Part shown: positions 10,280 through 21,110 of the stretch, in pieces
Layout of the letters: every line of letters starts with the position of its first letter
How positions within the stretch are numbered: the stretch's first letter is position 1
NCBI GenBank assembly: GCA_949825045.1
Contig: OX463806.1
Coordinates: forward strand, 44,168,208-44,232,207
Direction: 5' to 3'
From: Argyresthia goedartella
Lineage: Eukaryota; Arthropoda; Insecta; Lepidoptera; Argyresthiidae
DNA: 64,000 bases
Program-made: the position numbers and the translations under genes
Notes under the pieces: generated by a model
Databases searched by the model: none
The model's input: only the letters and a program-made list of their open reading frames with translations
Told to the model about the DNA's origin: nothing

Positions 10280-10882
10280 GAAAATAATTTTGCTCCTGAG
10301 TGACACATACAACTTTTCACACCGACTATGAGGAAAATTTAAATTGCTCTAAAAAATTTTAATTTGAATTATACTTTTACCACTTTTACAGTAATCGAAC
10401 AAAGTAAACTTTTTTTATTATATAATGACGGATTGTGAAGGATTAGGGAAAGGTCACCACAGATAAAATATTCCTGTTTACTTTTACTATTGTGTAAAAA
10501 TAATCGAATTGAATATTACAATGGTTTCGGATATCAATATTCATTATATCACAATAACAGTCATCGATATTTTGATTTCAGTAAAACATATAATTTGTTA
10601 TGACATTTTTTTTAAATATTACGAAATATTCATAAATTTTGATATAACGTTGTTAAAGTTAAAACTTGAACCATGTTCGTTTTTAATCGACTACGTCATC
10701 GTTGTCGATTGTAATGCAATTTCATAATTACATTCTATTATTTTAATCTGTGTTCAATTGGCACACTGCGTAAATGCTGCAAGCCAATGAATAAATTAAA
10801 AAAGTAGCTTGAACAGAAAAGTAGCATTTTGCTCCCTCTCGTCGTGGAGCAAAACTTACTTTTCCGAATGAAAGGTGTGAAA
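10280..10882 (+). repeat. Tandem unit T, copy 2, right part
   Basis: The sequence resumes unit T exactly where it was broken at 5712 (GAAAATAATTTTGCTCCTGA) and ends in CCGAATGAAAGGTGTGA. With 5547-5712 it rebuilds a ~769-bp unit. The 72-codon frame at 10509-10727 lies inside this repeat, begins at a TTG and is not a gene. Confidence 0.85.
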
Positions 10883-11139
10883 AATATATTATAAACCTCC
10901 ATGTTAATGTCTTCGAAAATGGCTATTGGAGAATTGTTTTTATTCAGTTCAAGATTTTTTCAATTTTAAACCTGTTGAATAAACGTGTACAACTAAATAT
11001 TTGCATGCTATTGACTAGCAGTTTAAGGAGCTCAATTAATGTACCAAAAATAATTACTGTTTTGATGACTAATTTAATTACCCTTGACATAGCAAATCAA
11101 TCTCGTATTTCTTATTTATTATTTCATATCGCTAGTTAG

Positions 11140-11430
11140 CGGCTTGTCAAACGCTTACTCTCAGCTGACAACAAAACCTTGTAAGTCAGTCTGAACGATC
11201 GCCAACCCTGCATTGAAGTCTCGTGTCAGCGGGTTTTGCGTCCGCGGCATGTGACGTCGTAATTAGTGCCTGACCGACCATCGTCCCATCTCCCGTCGGT
11301 CACTGCCGCTCGCCACTAGAACCCTTCCGTGTATAGGCGCAGTCGCATTCCACACTAGGTATAGCTGCAGAGCGTCATCGAACTACACACGCCGTGTAAA
11401 TTTGAAATTAGTGAGGTAATTAGGAAGCCT
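11140..11430. promoter_or_regulatory. Candidate single-copy GC-richer block (possible regulatory or 5' exon)
   Basis: This block is clearly richer in CpG than its AT-rich surroundings and has no repeat relatives elsewhere in the window. It contains GTGACGTCGT (CRE-like), several TAATTAG homeodomain-type cores and, at about 11411-11420, GTGAGGTAATTAGG, which would suit a splice donor. I see no coding frame. This is inference from composition only. Confidence 0.25.
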
Positions 11431-13489
11431 AACTTAACCTAACCCCAGTTCGAATAGTTATCTTAGGATACTTTTGTAATAGCCCATAACACTGTGAAAA
11501 TGTGTCTGTTTTGCTTTTATACAAAACGTCAACTCAACACTAACTGCGTTGGATTTGTTGTGGATTTTAGTTACTGAATAAGGGGTAGGGGTAGGCTAGA
11601 TTGTATAAAATCCATTTTGTGTTATAAATTAAATGTTAAATTGTGATAGAGAAAGACGGTCTGTTAAAAGTGTGTCACTTAATATAACTTTAAAATCAAG
11701 TGTATCTTTGTTTTTTTACGTATCCTGTAGTGTTTCCCCTGATAGGCTTCCCCACTTTTAGTCCACACATCTCTATCTTTTTCCTTCTCTCTCTCCAGGT
11801 CCTCACGCCATCTCTTCTTCCGTCTTGAGGAACTCAATCGGTGGCAAACTTTGCCCAACTGTCGGGTTCCTGCTTAAAATTCAATCGTTGGGCTTGAAGT
11901 TATATTGTATGCTTGAATATCCTTTACATTCTATTTTTCTATGTTCTCAAGTGTCAGCCGACCGACTTCCTGTACCCCACGCTTCAGGATAGGGGCTCTC
12001 AGCGCACAATCAATCCGCTGCAAATTATATAAAAAATACATTTCAAGCCTGAGCTGGCTGGTAGATGGGGTCTTTATTAGTTTCCCCGCAGGCGAGCGGG
12101 TAGCGAAGACGTGTGAAAAAATCTTGTTCGGATTAGGCCCCCCTCTCTGGTCCCCCCTCGATCCGGCCCGGTTGCCTGCACGTTGGTTTCGGAACGAGCG
12201 CACGGAGTTTGGACTTGGAACACGGTTTGAACTTGCGATGTGAGGGTTGGAGTCACTTTTATATGCAATTTACTATGCGAGGTTAGAAAATAAAGGCTGA
12301 GGTTGATAATCAGGTCTTGTCTAGACCGGTAGGTATAGATTCGATCATTCGTATTGCTCTAAGTCGGAACTTGTATTGTATAGGTACAATGCGGTCAGAC
12401 AAATCAATCAAATCAAAATCAAATATGTTTATTGTTCAACAAAGTTAACATAACTGAAGCCTCCTTTTAGGTAAAAAATACCTTTGCCAGGAGACCACGC
12501 TCATAAAACTTATAAAAAAAAGTTATTTAAATATATTTAATATTATTAAATTAATTAATTTAATTTAATATTTATTTAATATTTGTACATAAGTTAGGTT
12601 ATTTTGTGTTTATTTCTAAGTTGTTTGAAATAATTATTTTAAAATCAAAATTAAATTATTTCAACATTTGAAAGATCCATTAAATATACACGAAGATGGA
12701 ATACTACCTGGAAAAGACGCTCATAATTATGTTGCTAATGCCCTGAAATAAATTTGCACACCATTTACACAAGACATAGAGTAATTAGGCCGTTGAGTTT
12801 ATTTATAATTAAAAAGTGAACAAGAATAGAGTCCAATATTATAATTTAGACAAAATATTTTCCAACGTATTTTTCCACCGTGCAATTCCCCGCGTGTAGG
12901 CTATCTTATATTCTTTATAGCAGTAATACAATCTCAGTTATGCCAGCTCTACGGATTACAAGAACCTGCTTTATACGAAGGATGTAAACACATAATAATA
13001 TTGTATGAATTTAAGATTGCTTACAATACAACTAGAACACTGATTTGATTTAGCTTTGGAGCCTTCATTTTGAGTTAACTTTTAGAAATTAAGAATTAAA
13101 CTTTAAATAACCTCAACTCCTTGGGCTGTATTAATGAATTGCTTAGAAATAAAATTACTGCTTATGCCTATCACCCTGTCAAAGCGTGTAAATCATCAGC
13201 TTTTAAATAAACATTTCTGGTAACCAATCTTAATGTTTCATTAATTGTATTATGTTACCCATCTGGCGAAAAACACTGTTAAACAAACTCATACGACAAT
13301 GCACCGCAAATCTCTTAAATCTCTATCCGCAACCGAAAAAAAGATTTATCGCCTTATAATTACATCTAGGTCCTCACGCGGGGAATCCGGCAAACCGAAA
13401 ATGTGTTTTTTATGCGGCAACATTACAACTCGCTAATGCGAACGCGCGCTTGCAAATCCGCGCAAATTGAAAACGATTTGAACGCAGCT
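11431..13489. other. Unassigned AT-rich sequence
   Basis: The stretch holds overlapping short frames on both strands at 11931-12268, which I do not accept as genes. A run near 12405-12500 (aaatatgtttattgttcaac...) resembles the 3' tail of a minus-strand retroelement but has no coding part. Strongly AT-rich palindromic sequence lies at 12525-12590. Nothing else is recognised. Confidence 0.4.
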
Positions 13490-13545
13490 GGTGCTACGCG
13501 CTACGGCGTAGCGGGTGCGTAGCGCTACGAGCTACGGACCGCTTA
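13490..13545. repeat. Cluster of GCTACG / CGTAGC palindromes
   Basis: At least five alternating GCTAC and GTAGC motifs lie within about 50 bases (gctacgcgctacggcgtagc and its continuation). They can form several competing stems. The block is GC-rich within AT-rich DNA. Confidence 0.6.
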
Positions 13546-14137
13546 CCATACTAATGCTGGGAAAACTTCGCATCTTAGTTTATGGTTAAGACGTAGTACG
13601 GGAGTGCTTTGACCGATAGGCTGGCTCCCTATCACACATTAATATTTGAACAGCGGTCTGCCATCTATAGTAACTGCCATCACGTATAGAAAATAGCGTG
13701 ACGATTGTATTTATTGAGCCTAAGTTAGCTTTTTACTTCTCTTATTACCAGCCATTAGTTTTTTTCGGCTTTCATAACTGCCTAGATAACTTGTGGGGAG
13801 GTTGTCGGATAGTCACGTTATTGCACAAGTTTGTGAACACAACACAGAAGTTGTGCGGCGTGACCAGCATACACCAGTTTGTCTCTTTTTGTTCTCCGAT
13901 AGTGTGTCTGGGGCAATCTAGTGCAGCAAAATGTTCAAAGTTCTTTACGAAGATTTCTATGACTACATACAATAATAATACTGTTAAGTTATGACCACTA
14001 TTAACGGAATAACGGACAAACATAGGAGACTTTTTTAAATTCAACATATTTTCAATTCAAGGTGGTAGTTATACACAATACCTTTGGTATTGCAGATGGA
14101 AATGTTTGTTGTTCATGTATTGTACAGCATATGAATA
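13546..14137. other. Unassigned sequence
   Basis: Overlapping frames of about 90 codons occur on both strands around 13700-14047, without motifs. No gene is accepted. Confidence 0.4.
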
Positions 14138-14483
14138 TGTCACCGTAAGATTGTCACAACCGTTAGTTGATAAACTAACGTTTTTTTTCTCGTTAGTTGG
14201 TCAACTATCGACAGATAGTAAACTGTAGCGTGCTACTGCTAACTATATGACGCATTAGTTGATAAGCTAACGCTTAAAACCGTTAAATAGTAAATTGGTT
14301 TAAACTTGATTTGCAAACGAAATACCAGGGCAAACACTGCGGTAGTTTAGGTGAAGACTAGAAGGGGCGAGCGCAGCGAAGCCCCCGAATAGTCTTTGTG
14401 TTAGGTTGACATGTAAGACTAGGTAGTTGATCAACTAACGCGTTTTTTTATCAACTAACGGGTTTGACTATCTTACGGTGACA
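14138..14483 (+). mobile_element. Short TIR element of the shared-core family, end type 1, copy 1
   Basis: The inverted ends read TGTCACCGTAAGAT-GTCA (left) and TGACTATCTTACGGTGACA (right). The arms contain repeated palindromic motifs of the form CGTTAGTTGATAAACTAACG, at least two on the left and two on the right. The central core (about 14328-14420) has AGGGCAAACACTGCGGTAG, then GGGGCGAGCGCAGCGAAGCC, then GTTAGGTTGACATGTAAGA, and recurs at 35650, 36799 and 48231. Non-coding. TATA-like flanks make the target duplication unclear. Confidence 0.8.
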
Positions 14484-14524
14484 TATATACGTAATTAATC
14501 AACAAATAAAAAAATAAAAATACG

Positions 14525-14633
14525 CCTTTATGTGGCAGAGGCAATATATTTGCCGTCACATTTTCAACCTTATGTCTTGGGAATAAAGTCTGAAACCAAT
14601 GAAATTATTCTGCATGCCTCTGCCACATAAAGG
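14525..14633. repeat. 109-bp fold-back with perfect 19-bp arms
   Basis: CCTTTATGTGGCAGAGGCA at 14525-14543 is repeated in exact inverted form at 14615-14633. The size fits a tiny MITE or a hairpin. Confidence 0.75.
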
Positions 14634-14668
14634 GTTAATAGTTCAGAATAAATATCAGTCAAATATCA

Positions 14669-15310
14669 GTCGGACCCGCACACGAAGGGTTCCATACCAT
14701 CGTACACGGAAAAACGTAAAACGACAGTCTTTTGTACGAGTATACATTTTTTAATTTTAATAATAATAACATTAAATATTAGGTAGGACTACATTCAAGG
14801 CCGCACATCGAAACATTGCAGAGTTTTGTGTATGTAGGGTGTAAGTATTGAACAATGCACTCAGGTTATCGAAATTCTTTGCTCATTGAAACCGGAAGTG
14901 GATAGATATTAAGTAACTTATTTACAGAAATAAAATCAAATATTCATATTATTAATTAAAATTCGAATGAGCAATTATTATGACAAATAACTAAGCACAA
15001 AACACAAAACCTGCAATTAAATATCTTTTCCGAAAGGATCGGCAGAGTCCAGTTTTCACCGATAAACAAATAAAACAAAATGGCTAAGGAAATGGCCATA
15101 CTTCTTTTAATTTTTAAAAACGGGTTTGTAATCATTTCTTGTTAGAGCGGCAATAGAAATACACCCTCTGTGAAAAATTTTGCTCTCTACCTATTTCGGT
15201 TGATCCGGTAGAGCCCGGTGACAGACGGACGGACGGACGGACGGACGGACGGACAGCGGAGGCTTAGTAATAGGGTCCCGTTTGGCACCCTTCGGGTACG
15301 GAACACTAAT
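14669..15310 (-). repeat. Family A repeat, copy 2, interrupted by repeat R3
   Basis: The 'gtcggac...cgcacacgaagggttcc' end (14669-14740) and the 'agacggacggacgg'-containing body ending in 'ggtacggaacac' (about 15120-15310) are two parts of one family A copy on the minus strand. Between them lies a ~220-bp block (14862-15083) that occurs again inverted at 16621-16857. The GGAC tetranucleotide is expanded at 15221-15254. Confidence 0.7.
14862..15083 (-). repeat. Repeat R3, copy 1
   Basis: Contains, on the minus strand, TTTGTTTATCGGTGAA, GTTATTTGT and CCACTTCCGGTTTCAATGAG, in the same order as 16621-16857 on the plus strand. Confidence 0.7.
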
Positions 15311-15423
15311 AAATAAGTTTGGTTTTGAATATTGAAAAAGTCGCCTATATAATATACACATAAGTGTACAGCTTGCTTGGTTGTAAAGGACATTTACGGC
15401 CGTTCCTAGAATTGTTTAATGAT

Positions 15424-15590
15424 TCATTAAGGATTACTATCGCCGAACTCACAGTCATTTAACGAACCATTAATGCGATTCTAAATTTGAATTTACCACC
15501 AACCAAACCACTCGGGGTATGGAGCAAATTTGGAATCGGATTAAGCCTTCATTAAATGACTCTGAGAGCGGCGGTTAGACTCTTGAGTTT
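15424..15590. repeat. Fold-back element with ~50-bp imperfect arms
   Basis: The arms at about 15441-15491 and 15525-15574 share CGCCG, AGTCATTTAA, TTAAT and CGATTC in inverted order, with a ~33-bp loop. It looks like a small MITE. Confidence 0.65.
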
Positions 15591-16068
15591 TTGTATTTGT
15601 ACTACCAACCTCTGTTTATCTGTAACGTCGGTAAGAATACCCAAGATGTTATTATCCGCACGGCTATTCATCATACGATACATAACTCACGGTAAACGTC
15701 GATAATACCACGTCAAATGGACGACACATACATCACACTGCCGCAGACGCAAACTGCTGCACACTATGCTATAATATAAATTATATATCGATGTAATAAT
15801 GTGTTATGAAATCTAAGTCATATTTATTGTAACCTTTGCTGATGCTCGCAACTTGGATAAGTTGGATAAGACCGAATGAAATACCAGTTTTTTGTTCACT
15901 CTATCAATCTATATAGCAAAATTCATCAAAATTTGTTCATCTGTAGTGTAGGCGAGAAAACCGCCTGACAGAAAAACAGACAGACTCGTATTCGGTTTAG
16001 ATTAGGATTTCGAATGAGGATAAGGGCATTGCTCCAGGCTGGCCGAGATTTCCTCAGGATCTTGTAAT
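15591..16068. other. Unassigned sequence
   Basis: No gene or named repeat is recognised. Confidence 0.4.
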
Positions 16069-16330
16069 TTTTAGGGTTCCGTACCCGAAGGGTGTCAAAT
16101 GGGACCCTATTGCTAAGCCTCCGCTGTCCGTCCGTGCGTCCTTCTGTCCGTCTGTCACCGGGCTCTGACGGATCAACCGAAATCGTTTAGAGAGCTGAAA
16201 TTTTCACATAATGTGTATTTATTTCTATTGCCGCTATTACAACAAATAATAAAACGTACGAGTTTGAGGAGTCAAAAGTAGTACCCATACAAGAGATTAT
16301 TTATTTGGCCATTTAATTTGATTTTTTTCC
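16069..16330 (+). repeat. Family A repeat, copy 3
   Basis: Opens 'agggttccgtacccgaaggg', then the CCTCCGCTGTCCGTCCGT tract and 'ttttcacataatgtg'. The 3' part is degraded after about 16290. Confidence 0.75.
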
Positions 16331-16430
16331 ATTGCCATTTTAAATAAATTTTAGAGGACAATCTTACTTAGCTTATATTATGGGTACTAGACGACGATAT
16401 ATTTATATTTAATAGAGATAAATACTAATC

Positions 16431-16433
<3 letters not shown>

Positions 16434-16479
<46 letters not shown>
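16434..16479. repeat. (AT)n microsatellite
   Basis: Uninterrupted AT dinucleotide run of about 46 bases. Confidence 0.95.
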
Positions 16480-16481
<2 letters not shown>

Positions 16482-16499
16482 AAACGTCCAAGATTTAAG

Positions 16500-16612
16500 A
16501 AAAAAATATTCATGCTCTTCACACAAATATTTGCCCTTACCGGGATTTGAACCCAGGTCCGTCAGCTTTGTCGGCAGGGTCACTACCCACTAGGTTAAAC
16601 TGGTTGTCAAAT
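16500..16612 (-). mobile_element. tRNA-derived SINE head
   Basis: On the minus strand the sequence reads as an A-box segment (TAGTGGGTAGTGA) followed by a B box (GGGTTCAAATCCC). This is the polymerase III promoter pair of a tRNA-derived SINE. It does not fold into a complete tRNA that I can see, so it is called SINE and not tRNA. Confidence 0.6.
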
Positions 16613-16620
16613 GTCGTCAT

Positions 16621-16857
16621 TTTGATTTATTTGTTTATCGGTGAACCTTGGACTCTCCCTATATTATCTGAAAAGATCTTTTAAGCGAGTATTGAGTTTT
16701 CTGCTAGTTATTTGTTAATAACTGTTCATTCAAATTATATTAAATAGGTAGTATGCAGTTTTGTATAATATTTTATTTTATTTCTCTAAATAAGTTAGGT
16801 ACTCAATTTTTATCCACTTCCGGTTTCAATGAGCAAAGAGTTTCGTTAACCTGATTA
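16621..16857 (+). repeat. Repeat R3, copy 2
   Basis: Inverted partner of 14862-15083 (TTTGTTTATCGGTGAACC ... CCACTTCCGGTTTCAATGAG). As at copy 1, it lies close to a family A repeat, with the two blocks in mirror order across 14.8-16.9 kb. Confidence 0.7.
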
Positions 16858-18369
16858 CTAATAATAATAAATAAACAAATAAACCATTTCTTCCGACTTC
16901 CGAAAATTACTCAAAAGGCGCACCATGATATAAATTATGGCATGTTCGTGTGTATGTCGCCATCGCTACACGAAACATTCCAATCACGTAACAAGGTTGT
17001 TTTACAAACCAATACGCCGCCTCCATGACTTTCATCTTTCGCCACCCTACTTCACACCCTAACTCTCTCACCCCAAGGTTTAATATCGCTGTTGGGGTTC
17101 ACGCATCGTACACATGACAATGCAATCAGCGGTGACCGGTAGGGATTTGGTTCATACATGAGAGGATTTTCGGGATGAATAAGTTTCGAGGAGGTCATGA
17201 AATGGAGACGCCATCATACACTCACGTAATATCAGTTTCAGCACGCAAACGTATCATTAGGTTGCCATGTCTGTCATATTATTTTATTGTGACGAGATTA
17301 AGTGTACATCTGTTTAGGCATGATACTTCGTCTTCCTTTACAATTGACACAATATCTGTAGGGTATTTTTTTCAGAAGGTGCGTCTAGTCTTAATTATTC
17401 TGCGTTTCGACCCCACAAATAACAAAAGAGGCCGTATATTGCCCGTAACGCGTTTTATAAGGCCGTTTGCAAAATTCTTTCCTTTTCAAGCGTGGGATAA
17501 ACGTCTGTTGCCCTCTTCACGAATTGGACCCCATAAAACTCGAGCCATAAAATTATTGCTAGTGTCTGTCATATGGAGTTTCGTTAGGGTCCCCGGGGAT
17601 CCCTTTTGCAAGCAGGGACATCTTCCTGGAGAACTTTTCTCAAGATCGATGTGGATAGAGGAATTACTTGAGTGAAAATGCCTATTAATGTCAAGGGCCT
17701 CGACTCCAATTTATCTTTATTCTTACTTATATAATGATAAAAAAAACCTGTGATCATGGCATCAACAGCATTTCATCCATCTGAGGCCCTGGCACACCCT
17801 AGTGAGTGGCAAAGAGTTTCATTAATCCAAGAGATGGCATCACTACTGCAACCGCCTTGGTCCGCCCCGAACGTACCGGAAATTACACGGAGATAACCGG
17901 AAGTTGGGACAAAACCGCAACCAGCGCCTGAATGCATGGGGCTACGTGCAATTGTTTGGGTGGCGGGAAAACATGTGCTATAGTTTGTGCAAATGTGCTA
18001 GCTTGTGCAGAAAGCATTTAGAGATTGTTTGGACATAAAGCAAGCTTGGTGAGATAAGATGAGATAGTTTGTAGAAGAGGCAATGTAACCCTAAGTATCA
18101 AAAGAAAACAATAACAAATTATAATAAAAACCACAAAAAATAAAGAAAAAAAATAGGAGGTGCGCGTGTGAACTAACTTAAATACATAAATACATTTTAA
18201 ATACATTAACCTGCTTATGGGACAGTTTGGTAAAAATACGCAATGTTAAAATTAATTAAATAAATGGTCAAGTGCAAGTGACTTCCGCAAGAAGAGTTCC
18301 GTACCACCGCACAATGTTATTCAAGTTTTGTGCATGGGGCTTAGGTATCTTTAATTTTCCTCTGTGTTG
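16858..18369. other. Unassigned, apparently single-copy sequence
   Basis: A 166-codon frame at 17175-17675 (+) has no motif, a composition unlike the coding sequence in the window and no partner exons; I do not accept it. The 17380-17670 region has more CpG than its neighbours and may be conserved non-coding DNA. Confidence 0.35.
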
Positions 18370-20460
18370 AGATAGCATAATGTTTAAACCTGTCAACTAC
18401 CTCTAGCGGAGTACCTTCGAGTAAGATTTCTGGTGGTTCCCTGGTTCTGGTGGTCCACATCTCCTTGCGCTAGCCTAATGGTTTTCATCGCGTTGATCGA
18501 CATAGATAACATCGTGCACACTCTTGAGAACGTGTCCATGAGGCACTGGATTTTCTCTGCGCTGTGTTAAACAAAAGCCGCGTCGTCAGCAAATAGAAGA
18601 CTGTCTATGTGCAAGTGTTATAAAGTTTCCCATCAGTCCTCGTATGTAGGTGGATACCCTGGTGAGCCTCGCCGAAAACAACTTTCAAAAGCAGCGAGAA
18701 CGACACCTCCGCGAACCTCAAACTGAGCAGATGTGTCGCCGTTGAACACAACAGCACCCTTCATATCCTCGTGGTATGACTTGATGAGACTCAAGAGCTT
18801 AGGCGGACATCCAACCCTTTCAAAAGCTGTGTATAGCCCCTCTCTACTCACCGTATCGAAAGCCTTATTAAGTTCAACAAAGGCCATAGATGAGTAGAGG
18901 GGATTGTTGCTCTCTACACTTCTACTGAACCTGGCGCAGAGGGAATATCATATCCACTGTAGAACGCTGTGCGCGGCAGCCGCACTGAGCCTCGGTATAT
19001 ATGCAAGTTTCTTGAGTTTGACCAGGACTACACGGCCAAACGCTTTGCCGACGATGCTAAGAAGGGAAATACCGCGGTATGAGCTAGAGTCACCGCGGTC
19101 GTTTTTTTCTTTTTATAAGGTGACAATATTAGCATCGCGCATATCCTGTGGCATGCTTCCTTCTTCCCAGCATTTGGAAAGGTGGTTGTGAAGCACAGGT
19201 AGGACGCACTTTATTATGAGGATTTCTGTGTGGATAAAGGCTTTCCCCGGACTCTTACCGTTCTTGAGCTGTATGACGCCTTAATGTAGGTCCTCTATTG
19301 TGGGTATGGCGTCTAGCTCGTGCCAGATTGCCATTTTAAGAATTTGATCCACTGCTTCTGGCTGTATGTCGACTGGACACGAATAGAGGCCGCTGTAGTG
19401 TTCTACCCAACGGTTGAGCTGACGGGTGCTAACGGTGATGATAGTGCCAACAGCCTCCTTTAGAAGCGCCGTTTTTTCAGGCAAAGGACCAAGAGCTCTT
19501 CTTATGCCTGAATAAACTCCGCCGATGTAACTTGTATCTGCGCATGCTTGGATACCTTGGCAGAGCTCCTCCCATTATGCGGTAGCGTAAAAACGTACTA
19601 CGCTGGAGGGATGCTTTCGCCTTAGTGAGCTGAGCACGCGCACTATCACAGGGTTGAGGCGATAGTTCAGTGCTGCTGAGCGTTAATCGTCAATAAGGGG
19701 TTGCAGATGCTCTTAGTTTTCTAGGAACCAGTCTGGGGATTTAATTTGCTGATAGCCAAAGACACTGCCGGCTGTGTCGGTGAAGAGAACTTTAATCTAC
19801 TCCAACTCATCCTCGATAGACGCGGTTTTGTCCCAGGTAGCTAGTACTTGATGCACCTTGCTCCAAAAACCCTCCACTGTCTCGGGGACTTTGGTCATGC
19901 TCAGACACATGTACTTCTTTCCCGGGGGTTTAAAAGAGTTTTTTTTTTGAGAGCAAGACGAGCCACTGTCACCAGCAGGGAGTGGTCGCTGTCGCAGTCT
20001 GCGCTATGAAACGAGCGTGTATGGAGAGTTTCTTTTAAGTCCTTCTTCCGAGTTAGGGCAAGATCGAGCTGATGCCAGTGTTTGGAGCGGGGATGCATCC
20101 AAGAGACTTTTCTGATAAACTTGCCTCTAAAATAGTGTTTAGAGCAAAACTCCAACAAAAGTTGTCCGTTGTCATTTTGCTTTCCCACGCTATGGTCACC
20201 TAGGCAATCAGGCCAGGAAATGGTGTCCTGTCCCACACGGGCATTGAAGTCTCCCAGGAGTCTCAATAGTCGGTCGCCCAGATGCACTGCCCGCATAGCT
20301 TCGTCTAGTTGGTCATAGAACTGGTCTTTGGCTACAGTTGTTGAGGAAAGTGTTGGAGCATATGCTTAAATAATGGTGACGAATCCGCACGTGGGCATAA
20401 GGCGCAGAACCATTATGCGCTCCAAGGTACCCGCTTTATATGTTTTATAAACGATTTATA
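18370..20460 (-). pseudogene. Decayed LINE ORF2, 'craniofacial development protein 2'-type endonuclease/RT
   Basis: Reading leftwards on the minus strand: an endonuclease block (YAPTLS near 20360, LGDFNARVGQD near 20240, WMHPRSKHWHQLD near 20080, DCDSDHSLLV near 19990); the linker MPEKTALLKEAV near 19460; then RT blocks NGKSPGK, PQDMRDANIVTLYKK, YRGISLLSIVGKAF, AFVELNKAFDTVSREGL near 18850, and the catalytic LLFADD box at about 18582-18600. Frames shift and stops occur between blocks, so it is inactive. This LINE type is often misannotated in databases as craniofacial development protein 2. Confidence 0.85.
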
Positions 20461-21110
20461 TTTTATTTTCTATTTGGCAGGTGTTTGAGGCGCCGGTCAT
20501 CTAGTTTTGGCTAGTCTCCCAACCAAACTGACGCCGAGACGGACCAGTACCTTACAGAACGAGGGCTGCTCAGCTTAAAGCGGGCGACCCTCCCACTAAC
20601 GAGAGTGACCCCTGACGTTTGCATCTACGCCCATTTGTGCGGACTTATAACCGGTCACTGTCACTCCCCGTGTTGTTTTTCACCTGGTGGTTGGGTGGGC
20701 TAAGTGTCCTCTCAGTATGAGATATAAGTAAGGCTACACGTGCTTGCCCAGCACACCACCCTCGTGCCACCCTCTCGACTTAGCTGGCGTGATCCACAGG
20801 AACGACGAGTCAATACGTGCGGAGCCAGTTCGATTGCAGGAATCTGCGGCTTGCACCTGACGGAGATGGCATACCGGGTTTTGTTTCCAGAGTTTTCCTT
20901 CTCCTGAACAGATTCCATGTGTTTCCACGAATAGTAGTGAGGATCCAAGGTGTTGTCTGGATTCCTTTTACTCCCGTATTTTGTACCTTAGTCGCCTTTT
21001 ACGATACCTCGGTAAGAATGAGGATGGCGCTATTCTCTCGGCGGACACCATACGCCACATCAATGTACTCAGGTGCATTTATAAGTTTGTATATGGTACG
21101 GAATTAAATT
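20461..21110 (-). mobile_element. 5' leader region of the decayed LINE
   Basis: GC-richer sequence directly upstream (minus-strand sense) of the endonuclease block. It contains no full ORF but reads in fragments, such as GIPSVRCKP-like pieces. I assign it to the same element by position, continuity of composition and a vague resemblance to leaders of this LINE type. The 5' boundary near 21110 is approximate. Confidence 0.5.

Noticed and set aside
10509..10727. 72-codon frame
   Set aside because: Lies within repeat unit T, is mirrored in the first unit and starts at TTG.
11931..12268. Overlapping ~90-100-codon frames on both strands
   Set aside because: Mutually exclusive frames without motifs. 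The GC-richer patch alone explains the absence of stops.
16500..16612. Possible true tRNA gene
   Set aside because: A and B boxes are present but the arms do not close into a full cloverleaf as far as I can see. SINE head preferred.
17175..17675. 166-codon plus-strand open frame
   Set aside because: No recognisable domain, signal or partner exon. The residue mix (many R, S, F, L) is typical of a chance frame.
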